From assembly GCA_914767715.1 (NCBI GenBank), contig OU612071.1:20580948-20644947 (forward strand): a stretch of DNA of 64,000 nt. Direction: 5' to 3'. The notes under the pieces are model-generated. The model did not search any database and was not told the origin of the DNA. It worked only from the letters and a program-made list of their open reading frames with translations. The stretch comes from Membranipora membranacea. Its lineage: Eukaryota > Bryozoa > Gymnolaemata > Cheilostomatida > Membraniporidae. Position numbers and translations under genes: made by a program. This document shows positions 51,401-62,861 of the stretch, piece after piece (positions within the stretch are counted from its first letter, which is position 1; each line of letters begins with the position of its first letter).

Positions 51401-54400
51401 TGTGGGAATTTTCAAAAATAATTCTTCTGGCCTAAGTAATGGGCATTTTGACGGCATGTTTGGCGTTATGGAAAAATCACGCCAAATGTATCTACCTTTG
51501 ACGGTCAGTGCTGAACTTGATAAATTTTTCATACTGCTGAAAATTGGATTGTGTCTTATTTAATCAGTCCTCCGGTGGAAAATAGCAAACAAATTGGTTA
51601 TTACTTATTCAATCTATCTCAAATCGTTGCTTAAAATTTAACATTATTTCCTCAAATTTAAAAAATCACTCACATCATAACGTGGGGTAAAAAGCCACTT
51701 TGGGCTCATCAAATATCATTTTCAACCAAAAATTAGGATGAACTATGTCTCTAAGAATGAATATAACTTGTTTTAAAATTTATAGCAATCAATGTTGCGC
51801 AGCCATCTATTTTGCTAAAAAGAGCCTTTTCGGCCTCCTTTCTCCAATTTTGATGAGCTATTAACGATCAGTAGCTCAGCAGCTTTCCAACTGTGTATAG
51901 AAAGTCCATATTTACTGACCCCCGTGTCTCTACCTTAAAGACTGTACGTATATGTTCTATTATGTCCAATTAACTTGATCGGTATGTCAAATTGATATAA
52001 TATATATACATAACATTATATATTTATATCAATTTTATTTACCAATCAAGTGAATTTGTTATTAAATATTAATGTGAAGGAGGGCCGATCTATTGAAAGT
52101 TTGTTTATAAAATGTATTTGAGGTAACGATGGTATGGGGGTTGGACCGCGCTCCCTTTCAAGTGTGGTGTCCCTATTTAAACAGTATTAATTTCTCTATG
52201 CCTCTGTTGTGTGATGTGAGTCAACATTCAATTATTTTTTACCCAATGTGATGACTTGTTATGTATATTTTATGCAGTTTGTCCCCAGCCATACTGATGA
52301 CACAGCTGCATCAAGAATAAAAGTTTCCTTTGACACATCGCATGATGTTAAGGATTTTGTAGCGTATGCAGAAGCCAAGATTAAATCTCAAAATCCTCAA
52401 GCTAAACCGAGGTAAGATCACTTGTGTCTTCCAGTTTACTGTTCTGACTGCGGTCTGCGGTCTGTGCACTGCGGCCTGTGCACTGCGGACTGTGGAATTT
52501 TGCTGTATTTAATGAATGCCACTACCAAGCAGCACAGAAATTCATAATACAATAATAATACATTTATTGTCAGCAAAGATTCCCTAATGTGTTTCATTCA
52601 AGAGATTGAACCTATAGCTCCACTTGTCGTATTAACGTTTTCTTAGAATCCAATGAATTGTCTGTAAAATCTTTGAATACGTTATCATTCATCATCTTTA
52701 ATTGGTATGTCAATGCGACATTTCAAGAAAATAAATTATTTGACCTTTTTTTTAACTTTTTATGATGCAGTTCTCCTGTCATAATATCTCACAAATACAA
52801 TCAAACATCATACGTGGAGCCAAAATCTGTCACAGAGCGCCCAGATATATTTGTCACAGCACAAAAGTTAGTAGCTTTACTGTTTACATATTCCTTCACA
52901 CTATAAAATCCTATTTTGTTTTATCTCTCCAATCAGTAAGTTTGTCACCTAGATTTCAACATTGGGGACTTTTTAGAGCTTTTGCAATAAAAAGACTGAT
53001 TAACAATATTGACTTCTTGTTGACATATTGAGTTTGAATGTTTGGAATTAATAGGAGTCCAAGTGACATATTCTGTGACGCTTGACACAGTTGATGACAT
53101 AGGCCTACAAACCATAATATTTTGTGACATATACAGCACATAGATTTACACACATAACATGTATTTTACAGCGCCTCGTTGCTGTTCTACGAAGATTTAG
53201 TCTACGGTTTAAAGGAGTCTCTAGAAAATGAAGTAGGAGGGCGTAAAGAAATATCCGGTGCTGGCTTGCAAGCGCTCAAAGATTACATTGCTATACTATC
53301 TCTGGTAAGATATCCAGTGCTAACCATCTTGCCTTGTCTTATCTGGGCAGGGGGAGGGTAGTGGTATGAGACCGTACTCTCCAGAGAACAGGTGATTGAC
53401 ACATATAGTCCTTAAAGACTGCTGGACAATTTTTGATTATTACTGATAGAACACATCTTGATAATAATGATGATTTTGATGTTAGAAGTATGTAATTTGG
53501 CAGTGTTGTGGTTATGAGAGCTGTCTGAGTTTTGAATATGGGTGATTTGTTAGAGTAGTTGGTTGGAGTCGTTTTGAGTTTTTGTGGTTTGTTGGTAGGA
53601 TGAAGCCATGGTAAATCCCTCAAGATGAGTGCGGGAACTGAACCCGGCACCTCTCGCTTAGTAGCCAAGGTTGTGATCATCAAAGTTATAAAAGCTCCAA
53701 CGCTAACCGTGTCAAGTAAACTATCCATGGTGGGATTACTCATTTTACACTATTCGTTAATGTAACATATTTCTCCCCCTTCTGGTTCTTTCCTATAATT
53801 ATCTGTAAACTTTCTAGAAAACCTCTTGAAACAAATAAATATAATTATGTTACATAGTTATAATCTCTCTGGTAGTGGAACAAAATTATACTCTCTCTCT
53901 CTCTCTCTTGTTATGTGACAAACTCATACTATCTCTGGTCCATGAGATATACTTTACTCTTTCTGGCAAAATTACATAATTACATCATTACATCACAATA
54001 CTGTACTCTCTCCCCCAATATAAAAATATTCATTATGTAAGAAATCACATACTGTCTTGTGAAGAGGGCACATAGTACTGTACCTGGCAAAATTACACAT
54101 TAACCATTTGCTTTTCTTATCACACCAGGGCCAGTTTTCCTTCTCATTACAAAGGTTTCTTATGGGGAGAAGAGAGGGATACTACTAAAGATTTTTTCAC
54201 TTATTTAACAGTGGTACTCCTGTGTATTTTCAGCATTTTCCTGACTCAAGCATAGTGGAATCTCTCGAGTTACTAAATGATAACATTCAGCTTATGCCAG
54301 GGTCCATCACATACGATGACTGGATCAGACTTCTGACGGTGAGTAGACAATAGGTAGAAACAACAGTTAAGTACAGACCAGCTAATAGAAAAGTAATGTA

Positions 54401-57400
54401 TAGAGTACAGAACCAAATGTTTTAGAATTATGTTATGGCATGCATGATCATCATACTGAAAATCTTCTCATGTAACCTTCATCATGTCAATCACTTCTAT
54501 TTTGGGTCTGGAATGGCATCAGCACCCAATACTGGTGTAACCTCTTCTTGAACGGCTTAAAAATCTGAATGATTCCATGTCAAACATGATATTATTTTTC
54601 CTTTGTTATCAGGGTAGTGGTTTGTCTACCAAACTGAGTGTAACAGACGATCTGATTCGCTGTAGAGGTAGTTGGCCAGGGTACAGGGGCTTCCCGTGTA
54701 CTTTGTGGTCACTGTTCCATACTTTATCTGTACAAGGTAAGTGTGACCATGGTACACTTTGAGACATCATGCTATCACTGATTGACATCACACACTTACT
54801 GTATGATGCTTTTTAGTGCTGTTTGATACTTTTCCTCAGTGGAAGGTTTTCAATGTTACGCTTGAGATATCACCGTTACGCTTGGGAAAAGCTTTCATCA
54901 TTCAAGTCAGCAAATGAGATTTCTGAAGTACAAGTAAATGCAATTGAAGATGCGAAGTTTGACTTGTCAGTTCTGCAGGAGCGAGGAATTCAAAAGCCCA
55001 CATTTTCCTGTGTAGCGGCCATAAAAAAGCGAGTTAACGTGATATATCGCTTTTTAAAACTTCTTAATATTGTATTGGTGATCATGTCTAATAGTTAATT
55101 TCACAGTTGAAACCTCCCAAATATTTGACATTTGCGCAGTGACCTCTGGAAGTTCATTTTAGGGCGAAAAGTACCCTGCTTAAATTGAGCCCTTAGTGCT
55201 TTGTTATTGAGGTATTTGATTAGCTTATGCTTTCATCACATAGAGACGGCATGTCACAAACTGGAGGAGTGACATAAGTCAAACTTTATTTTTTTAGGCA
55301 TCCAGTTTGTGACTTAAAATTGATTTTTGCATTAGTAAAGGGGCCATTTATGACCCCTCATTACATGTAACCCCAATAAGGCAATGAACCATAATTTCCA
55401 TATTATCATACCATTTTAATCTGGTACTGTCACTTCCATAAATAATCTTACCAGCTTACAGATCCTGGTTATCACAATTGTAACAGATAATAACCCAAAT
55501 TTTCACTATTTTATGATGAATCTTTCCAGCCAAAATCAGAAATTCAGAATGCTGTCAGTCAAATCCTTTGTCAGCATGATGAATAGCAGGATTTTCTCTA
55601 GATTTTGATCGAAGCGATTATTGATTATGGCTTTAAATCTTGAAGTATTTGGATTTTTGTGGCTTAGCTAACTTTATTTGGTCCAAAACATGCACTCCTC
55701 TCCAGCCAATAAAACTGGAAACAGGTTAATCATCATGTTATACACACTAGCTTCCATTAAACTAGAGAGTATTTCCGAGGTTTTGATCGTGGAGTTTGAT
55801 GATAAATTCGATGGAAGTGAAGTTATGAGCATAAACTTTTCTCTCTCAAATGCTCAACAATCACCCAAAATAAGTGATCCATTGTTGTGCACAATGTGCT
55901 TTGCATGTAATACTGCATAGTTTTTCAACACGCTTTTGCATAACTTAATTTACTGCATAATTTTGCCCATCGCTGCCAACATGTTTTCAATGTATTTCAG
56001 TTTAATGCACAAATCAAATTAGAAACAAACAGTTTAAAAAATTTGCAATATGAAACTTTTGTCACTACTACTATTTCTAGCAACGTGACAGTGAGGGAAT
56101 TTTTGAGATTGGATAAGTAGTTCCTGAGCAACTGAAAAGGCGAGATATCACGTTAAGTTAGCTCTCAAGATTTCGTTGTAGCCACAATTCCTGCTGTAAC
56201 TGGACAAAAAATGAAAGGATCGAATGAGCACGCCTCTTATGATGTACTGCGAGCTATGAGAGGATATGTGGTTAACTTTTTCTCGTGCTATGTTTGTGTG
56301 GAGCATTTTGCTACGATGGCTGTGGAAATTGAGGCCATGACTAACAGAAGTAATGAGGCGGCTGTCCTCTGGCTATGGGATGCACACAATAGGGTAAGCT
56401 AAAAACAGTAGTGAACTACGCTGAGAAAAGTTTTTGCAGAGGCATTTTAGAAGTTTTATTTATAATAATTTAGTGTAAATCTTTCTAGCATGGAATTCTG
56501 AACCAGTTCAAAGAGATCCTACCACAATAGGTGTTTTCTAATCCTAAGTTTATTGGTCGTTGATACAAACCATTATAAATAACACAGGCTGTATTGTGTG
56601 TATCTGATTAAAATCTCCTAGTCCTGCTAATTAAAAGTTTGCTTCACTTGACAAAGAAATCTAATAATTAAACATTTTTTTGCACCTGCTATCTATTTTT
56701 CCGTCTACATTTACCTACCAGGTCAATGAGAGATTGGCAGGAGATGAAACAGAGGATCCAAATTTTCCGAAGCTACAGTTTCCGTCGAAGCAGGATTGTC
56801 CAGATTGTAAAACACCTATGAACCTCTGGAACATAGATAAGGTATGTTTATGTCGAACATCTCTTCATGGTTTTGGGAATTAAATTATAAGGAGTAAGGA
56901 ACCTTTTTTATATTGACTATGATAACCCACCTCTCCTTTCTGCACAGTGTTCAATGGAGACAAAACATAAAGGATGCGTTTGATGACTGACACGGCTCAT
57001 AAACTTAGTAGGCTATTCTGTATCGATATCTTACAATCTGACACACTGAGCTATTCAAGCGATGAATTTGACAGCCATGTTCTTCTTATAACTTTCTCAT
57101 CATTAACTGAACCTCAAACTAAGTTTACGGTTACGAGCCACTCTCTAACGAACATTTATCACTGGGTTGTCTCTTACACAGTGGCTTAAAGGGCAACCAA
57201 GGTTTCAAACAACTTCTCATTGATGGCCATTGATTAATAGCAGATTGCACCTTCGGCATGGGGAAAAAGGCAAAATATAATTCGGATGATTATTCAGCCA
57301 GAATTCTTGTGAAACATTTCTTCCATCAGGTACTCAAACTCAGCTAAAAGAGAATACCACATAGCAGTTTCCTGTTCCTGTTATTATTTAGCCTGTGCTC

Positions 57401-57759
57401 TATAGTTATTACAGCAAAGTCTTGGAACCTCCCCTAAATTGAAGTGTTACCCAGCTTAGAGTCAGCAACTACTTTGAGTTTTGCATCGCGTAATGCACAA
57501 AGCTGATGCTGCCCAGCACATTATTTGCTACCCATTAATGCATTGCTGCGAAACCTTGGTTGCCCTTTAAGTTTTTCTGCTCTTTTTTAAGGTTTATGAG
57601 TTTCTCAATACCACCTATACTGATATACGACATCCTGCAAACCCAAAGACACCAGAGAGTCAAGCAGAGACTCACGGTATTAAAATTGAAATGTCTATGA
57701 TTTACGCTGCGGTCATGGTCATTGTAGCAGCAATTTACAACTTTCTGGTAGGTAGATAA
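48314..57759 (+). CDS. Quiescin sulfhydryl oxidase-like protein, membrane-anchored, single thioredoxin domain
   Basis: Eleven exons join in frame to 483 residues: 48314-48419, 49255-49407, 50179-50279, 52278-52411, 52771-52866, 53172-53304, 54234-54338, 54613-54736, 56182-56393, 56722-56841, 57592-57759. Features in order are a signal peptide, a thioredoxin domain with WCGHC (C68/C71), a helix-rich region, and an Erv/ALR flavin domain. The latter has [23 protein letters not shown] (C353/C356), WLWDAHNRVN and CPDC (C414/C417). A membrane helix lies at about 463-482 and the tail is almost absent. Every intron phase equals that of the minus-strand paralogue, so the two arose by duplication. The thioredoxin-2 domain is absent here too. 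The function is presumably FAD-dependent disulfide formation in secretory-pathway proteins. The last donor-like GTAGGT near 57747 could extend the C-terminus by another exon. Confidence 0.92.
48449..48467. repeat. (TA)n microsatellite
   Basis: About nine TA units just after the first donor of the plus-strand QSOX gene. Confidence 0.8.
50387..51121 (+). mobile_element. AGGCCACAC-type MITE, copy B
   Basis: Left end TAAGGCCACACACTCGTGC and right end CGTGTGGCCTGACCTT are inverted. The interior matches copy A at 5381-6001 in reverse orientation, including the 21-bp repeats ATCAATCAAAACAGACAGG. Extra sequence near 50820-51030 contains a second GCGGGAATCCCTATTC, suggesting internal duplication or insertion. 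It lies in intron 3 of the QSOX gene. Confidence 0.75.
51202..51938. mobile_element. TTAA-flanked MITE with about 40-bp inverted ends
   Basis: TTAAGGTAGAGACACTGGGG and the following bases at the left are mirrored at the right end, which finishes GTGTCTCTACCTTAA. Both ends include AAATATGGACTTTC or its complement. Flanking TTAA on both sides is the target of piggyBac-type transposases. The 735-bp interior has no transposase, so it is non-autonomous. Confidence 0.8.
52448..52493. repeat. Short GC-rich tandem repeat
   Basis: Degenerate repeats of CTGCGGTCTG / CTGTGCACTGCGG in a QSOX intron. Confidence 0.7.
53585..53700 (-). mobile_element. tRNA-like SINE remnant (minus)
   Basis: The minus strand has an A-box-like part (GGTTAGCGTTGGAGC) and a B-box-like part (CCGGGTTCAGTTCCCGC) separated by an unusual middle. 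It is probably a decayed tRNA-derived repeat in a QSOX intron. Confidence 0.45.
53887..53908. repeat. (CT)n microsatellite
   Basis: A run of CT dinucleotides in the intron after QSOX exon 6. Confidence 0.85.
57186..57570. mobile_element. Complete TTAA-flanked MITE (copy 2)
   Basis: Begins TTAAAGGGCAACCAAGGTTT and ends with the reverse complement, AAACCTTGGTTGCCCTTTAA. It has 16-bp inverted ends inside a TTAA duplication. The right part equals window bases 1-131. It lies in the last intron of the plus-strand QSOX gene and ends about 20 bases before the acceptor of the membrane-anchor exon, so it must supply or abut the branch-point region. Confidence 0.85.
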
Positions 57760-57828
57760 AGCTAGTTAAAAAATTCATTTGAAAGCAACTGATTATAATC
57801 ATGATTCCTTGAGTTTTATGAAAACAGG

Positions 57829-58044
57829 CAGGCAGGGTGGCGTAGTGGTTAGGACTCGATCTTCTCAATCTGAGAGTTGCAGGTTCGAATCCCCGTCACT
57901 ACCCATGCTGCTAAAGGAGGTGAGCTCTCTGGACAATAGCCTAGCTTGCCCACTCCCACCTTGTACAGGAGTGCGCTAAATAAATGTGATAAATCTCATA
58001 TATACTGTAAGCATATTCTCATTTGCCCCGAAAGGGGTCTTGAA
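57829..58044 (+). mobile_element. tRNA-derived SINE, copy 2
   Basis: The tRNA-like head has an A box (GTGGCGTAGTGGTTAGGAC) and a B box (GGTTCGAATCC). The body is unrelated to tRNA and the tail ends TTGCCCCGAAAGGGGTCTT. The minus-strand copy at 160-356 is the same family. It follows the stop codon of the plus-strand QSOX gene by about 70 bases and may be transcribed in its 3' UTR. Confidence 0.85.
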
Positions 58045-58217
58045 TAGCAATAAGGTTGATATTATTATGATATTATAAAACAGATTCTTCTATATGACGC
58101 TTGAAATACGTAGTAATATAATCATTGTGAGCTGGTTTAACAGTATACAATGTCATAAACTTGCTTGCTCTTCATGCAGGATTGTTGTTGGTTCACTTTT
58201 ATTGACACTTGCTAGGA

Positions 58218-58223
58218 AATAAA
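58218..58223 (+). promoter_or_regulatory. Polyadenylation signal AATAAA
   Basis: AATAAA about 460 bases after the QSOX stop. Another, AAATAAATG near 57978, lies inside the SINE and would be used first if functional. Confidence 0.4.
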
Positions 58224-58569
58224 TTTTATCTGAATGTACCATTTTTTCTTTCCGCCATTCTGTCTGAATAACAATATTCAAATTTCAATGTGCCTGTTTG
58301 AGCAAACACCCGTCTTTGGAAACCAACGGCAACGTCTCACCCTTCTGTCTTACTAAGGTTTCTCTATCGTGTCATTTGTGTTAAATGATTTCCTTGAACC
58401 TTGATCCTTTAACCTCTACTCAACTAAAAGCTCTGACCCCAAATAATTCTTAGTAATCCATCCAAAGTGTATTGATAAACATTATTTCACTTCACTTTTT
58501 GCGCAAAAGATAAACAATTTTTTAACACCTCCATTTATATATAGAGGATTTAAAAACACTACCAAGTTC

Positions 58570-58722
58570 AATTTTCGTGATAAACATTTACTTTTATATC
58601 ATACAGACAATCTAAGATACAAAGTTTATGCAACATACAAATCTTTACCGTTACATTTGAGATCTAAAAAGAAGTTCAGTTCATTCAAAACTTTACTTTT
58701 CAACAATATATTATCGACTTGA
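58570..58722 (+). pseudogene. Retrotransposon ORF2 C-terminal scrap
   Basis: The frame ending at TGA 58720-58722 reads KSLPLHLRSKKKFSSFKTLL near its end. This is the W/K-x-LP-x3-R...SFK-x2-L pattern closing many non-LTR retrotransposon polyproteins. No upstream reverse transcriptase blocks are attached. Confidence 0.55.
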
Positions 58723-59493
58723 CTAACATCAGTGATGATATTATTTCCTTTCTGGCACTGAGTGCAAAACATTTCGAATGAGATGACTTTGGTTGCCAAT
58801 AAAAGTATATATATGGTCCTCTCCCCAAGACCAGTAAACCCTCAGGATTTAGTATTAATTGCCAGTGATTTAGCAAATTATTTTTCTGATACCCGTCCCA
58901 TCGTTGACAATGAGGTAGTTTCAAGGCTATGTTCAATATAGCGAGCCCAGTAATACTCATTAATGAGGGCACAACTCTTGCAAAATCAATCCAAAGCTGG
59001 ATGGATGTACTATGCCTACTAATTTGAAATATTCTAAATATAGAATATTCAAACATACTGTTTCTGATCTGTAAAGGGTTATCTACCCTGGTTTAAACTT
59101 CAACATATTATACCAATATTATGTAGACGGTTTCACATTATATATATTTATCACAGAAACAATCTCACGGACATCATAAATATATATTCTATACACATTT
59201 AATCCTGGCAATTATCGACATGGAATTCCATATTGAGACGGCTGCACCGTCTTATAGTATTATCACAGACAGTCTAGGCCTATATTACTCTCACTAAGTG
59301 CATTTCAGTGTCAGTCTGATTATTAATATCAATACACCTCATATAGCTAAGGCTACACAGTTAAGGTTCCGGGTACGTCCCGCTTAATCTGCTCAGAGGG
59401 CAAGGTCAGGGTACGTCCCGCTTTGCAATGTATTCTAGCAGATGTAAATGCACCCGCTACAAGCTCCACTTGTAAACTACTCTCCAGACACCA
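58723..59493. other. Intergenic, no gene seen
   Basis: AT-rich. A 15-bp motif GGGTACGTCCCGCTT occurs twice, near 59370 and 59410. No coding signal is recognised. Confidence 0.4.
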
Positions 59494-59720
59494 GCTCTGC
59501 TAGGTTGGCTTTGCCACCAGTACGACCCTCAGTATAACCGCTCTGCTAGGTTGGCTTTGCCACAAGTACGACCCTCAGTATAACCGCTCTGCTAGGTTGG
59601 CTTTGCCACCAGTACGACCCTCAGCATAACCTCTCTGCTAGGTTGGCTTTGCCACCAGTATCACCCTCAGTATAACCGCTCTGCTAGGTTGGCTTTGCCA
59701 CCAGCACAACCCTCTCCAGG
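59494..59720. repeat. 46-bp minisatellite, five copies
   Basis: Copies start at 59494, 59540, 59586, 59632 and 59678, each with CTCTGCTAGGTTGGCTTTGC and a CCAGTACGACCCTCAG-type end. Confidence 0.95.
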
Positions 59721-60057
59721 CCGAAGCCCTGACAGGTTGCTAGTCTGCAGAAGTTATCTATCCAGGAGTTATCCTCTCTCCGCTCATTTATGGTGAGTTT
59801 GTTTTGCTAGATACTGTTAGCCTGAAAACCACACCTTAGCCAGGTAACGGCCAGGTGTTCCACCCTTTTGATATTTCCCGTACCACAGACAAGTGTGCTG
59901 AAATAGACCTACTGTTGAATGCAAGTAAAACAATCAATCGATCAATGTGGTGAATAGTTGTTGTCCTTGGCGATGAGAGGATACACACAGAAATACAGCT
60001 TTGATACTATCCATTCCAGCGATTCTAGACGAATGTCCGCCAACAATGTCATGACAC

Positions 60058-60075
60058 ACAATAATAATAATAATG
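60058..60075. repeat. (AAT)n microsatellite
   Basis: Five to six ATA/AAT trinucleotide units. Confidence 0.8.
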
Positions 60076-60303
60076 ACATTAGGCATAATAATGAATTTCT
60101 TTTAAATAATAGTAACATATGAATGTTTAAAGTAGACCTGTAAATATTGTTATGATAACCTCAATTTTGTTGATTTGTTGGATCTGCCTCGTTACAGGAA
60201 TCTATCAACTGGATGTCTTTACATAAATAAACCACTTGTAATGTTAATAACTTGTGCTCAGGGCCTTTGTGCTGATAGCGGATACCCGCTGTTAACGATT
60301 TTG

Positions 60304-60895
60304 TGCATTGGGAGGTCCCTGTTAGTATATCTAACACAATATTTGGATTCCCCATGTCTTTTTACATCTAGAGTCCAAGTTCCAAATCTCTGTGACCAGT
60401 CTGTGAGGAATAATAACCTGGAACAGAAGTGCTGACTTTATTGGCTAGAAAACTTTATATTTGGGAATCCCTCCTTCAGGATGACGTAGGGGCGGAGCTC
60501 ACACCATCACAACTACCATAATATTAGTGATTTCTGTTGTTGTTTTCTGCTCATGAAATAACTTTATAGTGTCTAATACCCATCTCCTTACTTAACTTGA
60601 GGACATTTCAACTCAACTAGAAGAAGATAATAGAGTGTTACAAGACACCAACAGAAAACCACCAGTTTTCAGCTTGTAACATAGCAACAGTGGTAATGTT
60701 ACTTCCGCCAATACGTAATTCTGAAGGAGGGATTCCCAAATAAAAAGTTTTCTAACCAATAAAGTCAGCACTTCTGTTTCAGGTCATTATTCCTCACAGG
60801 ATTGTCGCAGAGATTTGGAACTTGGCCTCTACATGTAAAAAGACATGGGGAATCCAAATATTGTGTTAGATATATTACCAGGGACCTCCCAATGC
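60304..60895. mobile_element. Foldback element, arms about 185 bp
   Basis: The left arm 60304-60488 and right arm 60712-60895 are inverted copies with few differences. Landmarks are TGCATTGGGAGGTCCCTG, TTGGATTCCCCATGTCTTTT and AAGTGCTGACTTTATTGG. The spacer of about 220 bp carries no coding sequence. Confidence 0.9.
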
Positions 60896-62039
60896 AGATA
60901 ATCTTTAAGGGCTATGTGGTTGGAGAGAAGGGGTCGATCTCCCCACCCGACCACAGCCAAAATGAAGATTCAAACCAAACTTACCGGCAATGGTTGGCCA
61001 ATGTGTTGGCTCTGATTGGTGGGCGGAGAGAAGAAGGTGCCAGGTCATATGTATTTATTAGGAATGTTCCTGTCCTTTGACCTTTGCATTGCCTAACTTA
61101 ATGACAGTGGGATATTACATAAGATGTAAATATGATACCCAGGTGTGGATTCTAACCCACAACTCTCTATTCTCTAAGCAGGCGCTCAACCGTTCGCACT
61201 ATCAGGATAAACACATTCGCTTGCAATTGGTTTGGTTTTATTAACTGTATTTTACGGTCAGATTATAAACTAAATCTGACACTAAGTTTAGATAGCATCT
61301 GATATATATAATAATAATAGTAATAGTTTTTTGTCTGATTTTTCTCTCTTCATAAACACTGTTACTAGAAGCAAAGCCACAATTCTTAATATCAATCAAA
61401 TGCCACACAGATGTCACTCAATGGCACTTTATGGTCAATCTTGATCGATGCGTGACCCAAAACTATATTATTTTATATTTTATGTTTATTCCGGAGTTTT
61501 ATGCGGCATCATACTGTTCATAGCATCTGAATTGAAATCTCAAGACGATCTGCTTCTCTCACTGAAATAAAAGAATGGAAAGATATAGGTGGAAAGAAGA
61601 TCACTTGCCCAACACTGGTTAAATATCATAATGTTGAAATTATTTTGCGAAAGATGGTGAAACCTGTCTTACAGTGAACATGAATTTCAAGTCACACAAA
61701 GCAAACAGGTTGATAGTATTACATGGTACAGGGATATGTACTGATGGGGAGAGGTAGTGCCAGAATGGAAGGTACCCATTATTCACTAATTCAGCAACTT
61801 ATAGAACCTTAAATTGCCTTCCTTTCCTTTTTTTGTTTTGTTTGTTGCTTACTATAAGAACCAGAATAAATAGAACTGTATTAAATGTACAAACTAATGT
61901 TAAAAGTCAATGGGACAGTCAGATAGCCCGAAGCTAGAACAGAGACTGCCCAACTAGTGCACTCAATGTCACTCTCGGCAGCCTGAGGGACAGAGCGAAA
62001 CCTCACCCTCTCATCACCCTAACACAGTTTGTTCTTGTC
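60896..62039. other. Intergenic with one tRNA-like remnant
   Basis: A minus-strand tRNA-like stretch lies at about 61138-61206, with GATAGTGCGAACGGTTGAGC and GTGGGTTAGAATCCACAC as A- and B-box-like parts. It has a mutated B box and no clear acceptor pairing. Nothing else is recognised. Confidence 0.4.
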
Positions 62040-62506
62040 CTTTTTTGAATGTTAATTGTTGGATCTGGTATTATATTAAAATATATTAAATATATTAAAA
62101 ACAGTCTCATTGAGAGGTATTGGAATAACATATTCAAAGGCATATCTAAAGTCTTAAAAAGAGTGTTCTTTTGGTTTTTACTTTAGAATTACTCCCACAC
62201 AGGCCTTTTGGAGGAATTTAACTCGTTTTAAATCATTTCAGAAGTGTTACCCTAGAACTCTATTCCATAGGGCATAGGCAATTTGTTGCCTTATTCATTT
62301 ATGTGCGGCCTTAAAAGTAACATTTGAATCAAGGACAATACTTAAAAATTCCGTTTCACTTTTTAGCTCAAGTGTGTTGGTATTCAGTTTGATGACATGA
62401 TCATCAGCTTTGATAGCTTTTCTTGGGAATTTAAAATCTCATGGTCTGTACAGAATATAATTAGTGTCGTCTACGTACAGAAGGTTATTTAATTTAAAGG
62501 CATCTC
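62040..62506 (-). pseudogene. Reverse transcriptase remnant cut by a foldback element
   Basis: The minus strand reads NLLYVDDTNYILYRP, containing the reverse transcriptase catalytic YVDD. It continues through ALK-like residues to LKSETEFLSIVLDSNVTFKA, the block that follows the active site in LINE reverse transcriptases. There are stops within it and the upstream blocks are missing; the foldback element at 62507-62861 begins exactly where they should be. Confidence 0.7.
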
Positions 62507-62861
62507 AAACCACTGCTGACACAGCTGGGCTTTGCCCAGCAGAGCCACAAGTCAAAAATTTAAATGGAGAGTTGTGGCATCAAATCATCTAGCCAGTAGC
62601 TTTGCATGGAGTTATATGAGTGTATACAACATTTTCATTAGTGTTGGATCTCAGTTAGATTTAAAGGTACCTGATTGGTCAGGGTCAACTTTTGTCATCA
62701 CTAATGGTTGATGACTGTGGAAGAAGATACTCCCTACATTTTGAGAGCTCATATAACTCCATGCAAAGCTACTGGCCAGATATATTGATGCCAAAACTCT
62801 ACATTTAAATTTTTGTGCGGTGGCTATGCTGGGCAAAGCCCAGCTGTGTCAGCAGTGGTTT
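62507..62861. mobile_element. Foldback element, arms about 115 bp
   Basis: AAACCACTGCTGACACAGCT at 62507 is mirrored by AGCTGTGTCAGCAGTGGTTT ending at 62861. The palindrome TGGGCTTTGCCCA is present in both arms, and ACTCCATGCAAAGCTACTGG pairs with its complement. The spacer is about 120 bp. Confidence 0.9.

Noticed and set aside
54823-55098. 91-residue open frame within a QSOX intron
   Set aside because: No splice sites fit the QSOX phase there, and the paralogue has no exon at this place.
60802-61080. 92-residue open frame
   Set aside because: Starts inside the right arm of a foldback element and shows no domain.
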